From Verrucomicrobia bacterium Tous-C9LFEB (GTDB taxonomy: Bacteria > Verrucomicrobiota > Verrucomicrobiia > Methylacidiphilales > UBA1321), in assembly GCA_002304345.1 (NCBI GenBank), contig NEUU01000010.1, positions 62,001-126,000 of the forward strand: a DNA stretch of 64,000 bases. Direction: 5' to 3'. The position numbers and the translations under genes are program-made. The notes beneath the pieces were generated by a model. That model worked only from the letters and a program-made list of their open reading frames with translations, made no database searches and was not told the DNA's origin. Every line of letters starts with the position of its first letter. Position 1 is the first letter of the stretch. Positions 60,532 to 64,000 of this stretch are shown here, piece by piece.

Positions 60532-61185
60532 ATGAAACCGCTCATCGCACTATTCGCATGGGCGGTTTTTATTTTTCCGCTTAGCGCAGCGATGGAGGAA
60601 TCGCGCGAGCCGGATGTTCTTTATTTCGATCAGAATCTGCCGGAGAAAATCATCGTCTCGCTCGAGAAAAACGCCAACGTATATCTCGATAAAGACCTGC
60701 AAACCCTCGCTGCCACACTTCCCCCGGGCACCAAGGTGCAGATCCTCGGCCTCGTCAACGACGGCAACTATTTTGTCAGTACCAAATACCGCGGCACGCG
60801 CATCGAGGGCTGGGCCTTTGCCGGGGATTTTCCACCGCTCGATCCCAAGTTGATTGAGACGGCGAAGAAGAGCCAGCTCTGGCGGGAGAGTGTGCAGCGG
60901 GCCATCAAGGAGAAGCGGGTCGTGCAGGGCATGACCTTTGACGATGTCAAAAAATCGCTCGGCAAACCGGACCGCACTTCCTCCCGGCAGGATGCGCAAA
61001 CCAAGTTCGATACCTGGACTTTCATCACGTATGAACTGGTCCCGCAAAACAGCTACGTCACGGATGCGTGGGGGCGTGTGACCATCCAAACCATCTACGT
61101 CAAAAAGCCCATTGGAGAGTTAACCGTTGAATTCAATAGCGGGATCGTCACCGGCATCGAAGAGCATCGGCGCCAGCGCGAATAA
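60532..61185 (+). CDS. Exported SH3-like / BamE-like protein
   Basis: A 217-residue protein with a signal peptide (about 1-20), an SH3-like part (about 38-100; NANVYLDKDLQTLAATLPPGTKVQ, TRIEGWAFAGDF) and a C-terminal BamE/OmlA-like fold (about 130-215) marked by VQGMTFDDVKKSLGKPD. BamE-type domains bind outer-membrane assembly partners. It starts 18 bases after the VCBS gene and shares its operon. Confidence 0.75.
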   Translation: MKPLIALFAWAVFIFPLSAAMEESREPDVLYFDQNLPEKIIVSLEKNANVYLDKDLQTLAATLPPGTKVQILGLVNDGNYFVSTKYRGTRIEGWAFAGDFPPLDPKLIETAKKSQLWRESVQRAIKEKRVVQGMTFDDVKKSLGKPDRTSSRQDAQTKFDTWTFITYELVPQNSYVTDAWGRVTIQTIYVKKPIGELTVEFNSGIVTGIEEHRRQRE

Positions 61186-61222
61186 CCCTCATTCGGAGAA
61201 TATAAACCGCATCACCCACACT

Positions 61223-61678
61223 ATGAAAACCACCCTCATACTGACCGCCCTCATTGGATTATTCCTCGTTTCCCCCCGGCTTCAGGCGGGAGACGTGACC
61301 TTCTCGGATGCGCCGGCGCCTGCCATCGTGCTGAATGGACTCGATACCTACCGCACGGGAACTTCCGGTGCGGCGCTCGATGTGTGGCTGGCGGGTTCGG
61401 CGCTGGGCAAGGCGCAGGACACACGCGATGCGTTGCAGAAGCAATTCACCCAGTTTGAAACGACCAATGGCAAGATGCTCCGCTTTGAACAAATCGGCGG
61501 CGTCAGCCCTTCACCCTCCGTGCGGGTGAACTGGTACACGATCTGTTATTCCAAAGGCGTTGCCTTCGTGGAATTCACCTCCTACCAAGGAAAGTCTTCC
61601 TGGATCATCACGAATATCCGCCTCTCGACGGACTACCGCGACATCCTCCCCGCCTGGCAGATTCCCATCGAACGCTAG
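61223..61678 (+). CDS. Exported protein of unknown function
   Basis: A 151-residue protein with a signal peptide (about 1-22, ending LQAGD). The mature part is mixed alpha-beta (YTICYSKGVAFVEFTSYQGKSSWIITNIRLST). No family recognised. It is the last gene of the plus-strand unit, 37 bases after the BamE-like gene, with a hairpin following. Confidence 0.65.
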   Translation: MKTTLILTALIGLFLVSPRLQAGDVTFSDAPAPAIVLNGLDTYRTGTSGAALDVWLAGSALGKAQDTRDALQKQFTQFETTNGKMLRFEQIGGVSPSPSVRVNWYTICYSKGVAFVEFTSYQGKSSWIITNIRLSTDYRDILPAWQIPIER

Positions 61679-61694
61679 GCACGTGACGTTGCAT

Positions 61695-61720
61695 CCAGCG
61701 GCGGCACAGCGTGCCGCTGG
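61695..61720. terminator. Convergent hairpin terminator
   Basis: CCAGCGGC (61695-61702) and GCCGCTGG (61713-61720) form an 8-base stem between convergent genes. There is no T run, so strength is uncertain. Confidence 0.45.
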
Positions 61721-62059
61721 CTATTCCTCCATGCGCGGTTCATTCGCCGGATCTTTCGGCGTGTGGCGCGACCACATAAAGTAGAGATTGCGCAGATACA
61801 GGGGGAGCGGCATCGCCGTCATGATCACGCCGACGGAATCCTTTTGATAGAAAGCGAAGTAACTCAGCGTCAACAGGCAACCGATCACGCTGCATTCCCA
61901 AAATCCATGCGGGATGACGCTCTTTTTGGCTTTTTCCGAGGCCAGCCATTGCAGTAAAAAGCGAATGCCGAAGATAAAGCTGCCCGACAGGCCTACGATT
62001 TTCCACGGGTGAATGACGATTCCGAGGAATGTCGTTTCTGCAAAAAAGTCCGGTATCAT
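61721..62059 (-). CDS. LABN-domain membrane protein
   Basis: A 112-residue protein with three transmembrane segments and the N-terminal domain found ahead of lipid-A-disaccharide synthases: IVGLSGSFIFGIRFLLQWLASEKAKKS, PHGFWECSVIGCLLTLSYF. Here the LABN domain stands alone without the glycosyltransferase part. Members are small PQ-loop-like proteins; a lipid transport role is suspected but unproven. It is divergent from hom. Confidence 0.85.
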   Translation of the reverse strand: MIPDFFAETTFLGIVIHPWKIVGLSGSFIFGIRFLLQWLASEKAKKSVIPHGFWECSVIGCLLTLSYFAFYQKDSVGVIMTAMPLPLYLRNLYFMWSRHTPKDPANEPRMEE

Positions 62060-62102
62060 CCCGCTACAGTCCGCATCGTCCCGATTTTTGACAAGCTCTT
62101 TT

Positions 62103-62150
62103 CGCCAGTGTTACGTCGTCAAGGGCTTAGCCCTTGGGCTTGCGCTGGCG
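62103..62150 (+). promoter_or_regulatory. Structured leader before hom
   Basis: Between 62103 and 62150 an inner stem AAGGGC/GCCCTT (62121-62135) sits inside CGCCAG/CTGGCG arms. It lies 31 bases before the hom start and could act in attenuation, but no threonine-rich leader peptide or riboswitch core was seen; it could equally be another repeat. Confidence 0.3.
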
Positions 62151-62180
62151 GGTTGGAGCTCCTAATATGTCCCCTTTCCC

Positions 62181-63476
62181 ATGAATCATCTACGCGTAGG
62201 CCTTGCTGGAACCGGTACAGTTGGTGGTGGCGTTTGGCGTCATCTCCAATCCAATTTTGACGTGCTCTGCAGCCGAACCGGCGCGGAAATTTCCATCACG
62301 CGTGTGGCGACCCGCGACCCAGCCAGCGTTCAACGCCTCGGCATTCCCGCGGCCTTTGTCAGCGACGACTGGCGCGCACTGGTCAATGATCCCGAGATCG
62401 ACCTCGTGGTGGAGCTTATCGGCGGCACGACGCACGCCTACGAATTGATCAAGACGGCCTTGCAAAAGGGCAAGCATGTCGTTACCGCGAACAAGGCGTT
62501 GCTTTCCAAACACGGCGAGGAACTCTTCGCTCTCGCGGCGAAGCATGAACGGCAATTGCTGTTCGAAGCGAGCGTCGCCGGCGGCATCCCGATCATCAAA
62601 TCCCTCCGCGAAGGACTTATCGCCAACCGGATCAATGCCCTCTACGGCATCATCAACGGCACCTGCAATTATATCCTCACCAATATGGCCGAGCGTGGTA
62701 TCGACTACGCCGAGGCTCTCGCCGATGCGAAGGCCAAGGGTTATGCCGAAGCCGATGAAAGCCTCGATGTGGACGGTCACGACGCCGCGCACAAGGCCGC
62801 CATTCTCGCCGCCATCGCGTACGGTTTCTGGATTCCCGAGGAGCATCTCTTCACCGAGGGCATCCGCAATGTCACCCGGCTCGACATTCAGTACGCCCGC
62901 AAACTCGGCTACGAAATCAAGCTGCTCGGCATTATCAAATCCGACAAGAGTGGCGCGGTCGAAGTGCGCGTCCATCCCACGCTCGTTCCGCAAAAGCATG
63001 TGCTCGCATCCGTCAACGGCGTGTTCAACGCGATCTTCGTGCAGGGCGATGTCGTCGGCGATACGCTCTTCTACGGTCGCGGTGCCGGTGCCGATGCCAC
63101 CGCCAGCGCGGTGCTTGGCGATATTGCCGAGGTGGCACTCCACCTGCCCACGCCGCGCAAATGTCGCTCAGTGGGCACAGAAGCTCTTTATCCGAAGCTC
63201 AAGACCATCGATGAAATCGTGTCGCGCTATTACGTGCGGCTCAATGTGGTCGATCAGCCCGGCGTTCTGGCCAAGGTGGCCAGCATCTTCGCGGCGCACA
63301 ACATCGGTATCTCGTCCGTCATCCAGCCGGAAGGTCATGCGGGCGATCAAGTGCCGCTGATCATCATGGTGCATGATGCTCCGGAAAAACATTTTGCCGC
63401 CGCGCTCGCCGAAATCGCGCGGTTGGAGACGATCAAGGACGCGCCGGTTCGCCTGCGCGTGGAGGATTTCGCGTGA
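62181..63476 (+). CDS. hom: Homoserine dehydrogenase
   Basis: A 431-residue enzyme reducing aspartate semialdehyde to homoserine. NAD(P) loop GTGTVGGGVW (about 10-19), catalytic part with NGTCNYIL, DAKAKGYAEADESLDVDGHDAAHK and GRGAGADATASAV, and a C-terminal ACT domain (about 355-430; VVDQPGVLAKVASIFAAHNIGISS) for feedback by threonine. Length matches the ACT-containing class. It is followed by thrC, so the pair forms the threonine branch. Confidence 0.96.
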   Translation: MNHLRVGLAGTGTVGGGVWRHLQSNFDVLCSRTGAEISITRVATRDPASVQRLGIPAAFVSDDWRALVNDPEIDLVVELIGGTTHAYELIKTALQKGKHVVTANKALLSKHGEELFALAAKHERQLLFEASVAGGIPIIKSLREGLIANRINALYGIINGTCNYILTNMAERGIDYAEALADAKAKGYAEADESLDVDGHDAAHKAAILAAIAYGFWIPEEHLFTEGIRNVTRLDIQYARKLGYEIKLLGIIKSDKSGAVEVRVHPTLVPQKHVLASVNGVFNAIFVQGDVVGDTLFYGRGAGADATASAVLGDIAEVALHLPTPRKCRSVGTEALYPKLKTIDEIVSRYYVRLNVVDQPGVLAKVASIFAAHNIGISSVIQPEGHAGDQVPLIIMVHDAPEKHFAAALAEIARLETIKDAPVRLRVEDFA

Positions 63477-63482
63477 ACTATC

Positions 63483-63642
63483 GGGGGCTCTGCCCCCACA
63501 CCCCCGCTCAAGGAAATGATTTCCTTGAGAATCCTCACTTTGCGTTTTGATTTTTTCCGCAGCGGAAAAAACCAAAACGCAAGCTGGGGTTCCCAAAGGG
63601 TATCATACCCTTTGGCAGGAGGTTTGGAGGACGGAGTCCTCC
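63483..63642. repeat. Chain of five hairpins between hom and thrC
   Basis: In 160 bases: GGGGGC/GCCCCC (63483-63497), a stem around AAGGAAAT/ATTTCCTT (63508-63528), TTGCGTTTTG/CAAAACGCAA (63540-63582), CCAAAGGGTAT/ATACCCTTTGG (63593-63615) and GGAGGAC/GTCCTCC (63626-63642). All stems are perfect or nearly so and they tile the gap almost without spacing. Confidence 0.8.
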
Positions 63643-63660
63643 ATCAAGAAAGGTATTGGT

Positions 63661-64000
63661 ATGAGTTGGAAGGGATTGATTGAGACATATCGTTCGCGAT
63701 TGCCGGTAACGGACAAGACACCGGTGGTCACGTTATTGGAAGGGAACACGCCGTTGATTCCCGCGCCCCGCTTTGCGCGGCACGTGGGCGGCGACATTTC
63801 GCTGTATCTGAAATTTGAGGGGTTGAATCCCACTTGCTCCTTCAAGGATCGCGGCATGACCATGGCCGTCTCCAAGGCCAAGGAAAAGAACGCGTGCGCG
63901 GTCATCTGCGCCAGCACTGGCAACACCTCCGCTTCGGCGGCGGCTTATGCGGCGCGCGCGGAGATCAAGTGCGTTGTCATTCTTCCCAGCGGAAAAATCG
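63661..64000 (+). CDS. thrC: Threonine synthase, N-terminal part (cut by window edge)
   Basis: The ATG at 63661 (AAAGGT site upstream) opens a frame that continues past the window end. The 113 visible residues have [13 protein letters not shown], the pyridoxal-phosphate lysine in CSFKDRGM (Lys62) and [18 protein letters not shown]. Threonine synthase converts phosphohomoserine to threonine; hom directly upstream supports the call. Confidence 0.93.
   Translation, partial: MSWKGLIETYRSRLPVTDKTPVVTLLEGNTPLIPAPRFARHVGGDISLYLKFEGLNPTCSFKDRGMTMAVSKAKEKNACAVICASTGNTSASAAAYAARAEIKCVVILPSGKI

Overview
This 64 kb window reads as ordinary chromosome from a high-GC, flagellated, Gram-negative bacterium, most likely a member of the Verrucomicrobiota. 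That placement is inference. It rests on a PEP-CTERM surface protein beside a LacI regulator with a proline-rich N-terminus, a DUF5069 protein, an ExbB/ExbD/TonB-like operon whose TonB-like protein carries a DUF4159 domain, and many palindromic intergenic repeats. No rRNA, tRNA, CRISPR array, prophage or transposase was recognised.

Layout. 0-2.4 kb (minus strand): tlyA, nadK, a PTS IIA-like protein and the start of a LacI regulator, probably one operon. 2.8-7.8 kb: small envelope proteins, a hybrid histidine kinase, an HDOD protein and a secreted Cys-His-Asp protein. 8.5-12.7 kb: a secreted LVIVD-repeat protein, a PEP-CTERM protein and a divergent LacI regulator. 12.7-24.9 kb (minus strand): a compact flagellar cluster flgB-flgC-fliE-fliF-fliG-fliH-fliI-fliJ-motE-like-fliK-(unknown)-flgD-flgE-fliL-fliM-fliN with many start/stop overlaps. 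25.3-30.6 kb: an NtrC-type sigma-54 activator, TPR and proline-rich envelope proteins, a REC-REC-STAS protein and a CheX-type phosphatase. 30.8-33.4 kb (plus strand): HDOD, a ChpT-like phosphotransferase, a lipoprotein and a FlgM-like protein. 34-35.3 kb: ECF sigma factor, small membrane protein and Spy/CpxP-like protein. 35.6-41.3 kb (plus): outer-membrane barrel, phosphatidylserine decarboxylase and synthase, hybrid cluster protein behind an FNR-type box, and PAPS reductase. 41.3-49 kb (minus): AraC HTH protein, folD, a second hybrid kinase, a third HDOD protein, and a three-gene coiled-coil/LysM envelope cluster. 49.5-54.7 kb: DUF5069 protein, a TetR/SDR pair with two matching operators, recF and a PpiD/SurA-like chaperone. 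54.8-61.7 kb (plus): a TonB-type energy-transduction operon. 61.7-64 kb: a LABN membrane protein, then hom and thrC (cut by the window end).

How the parts fit. The flagellar block supplies the rod, MS ring, switch, export ATPase, hook cap, hook and hook-length ruler, but not the export gate (FlhAB/FliPQR), stators or flagellin, which must lie elsewhere. A sigma-54-like site before flgB and sigma-28-like sites before the FlgM-like gene and one HDOD-linked gene fit a tiered flagellar regulon. The adjacent REC, CheX-type and HDOD proteins look like its signalling layer.

The most unusual material is not protein coding. At least six families of intergenic palindromic elements occur. In several the two arms are perfectly complementary at each locus although the arm sequence differs between loci, so the fold is conserved more than the sequence. 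The second notable item is the ExbB-ExbD-ExbD-(TonB-like/DUF4159) operon, in which ExbB ends in a zinc ribbon.
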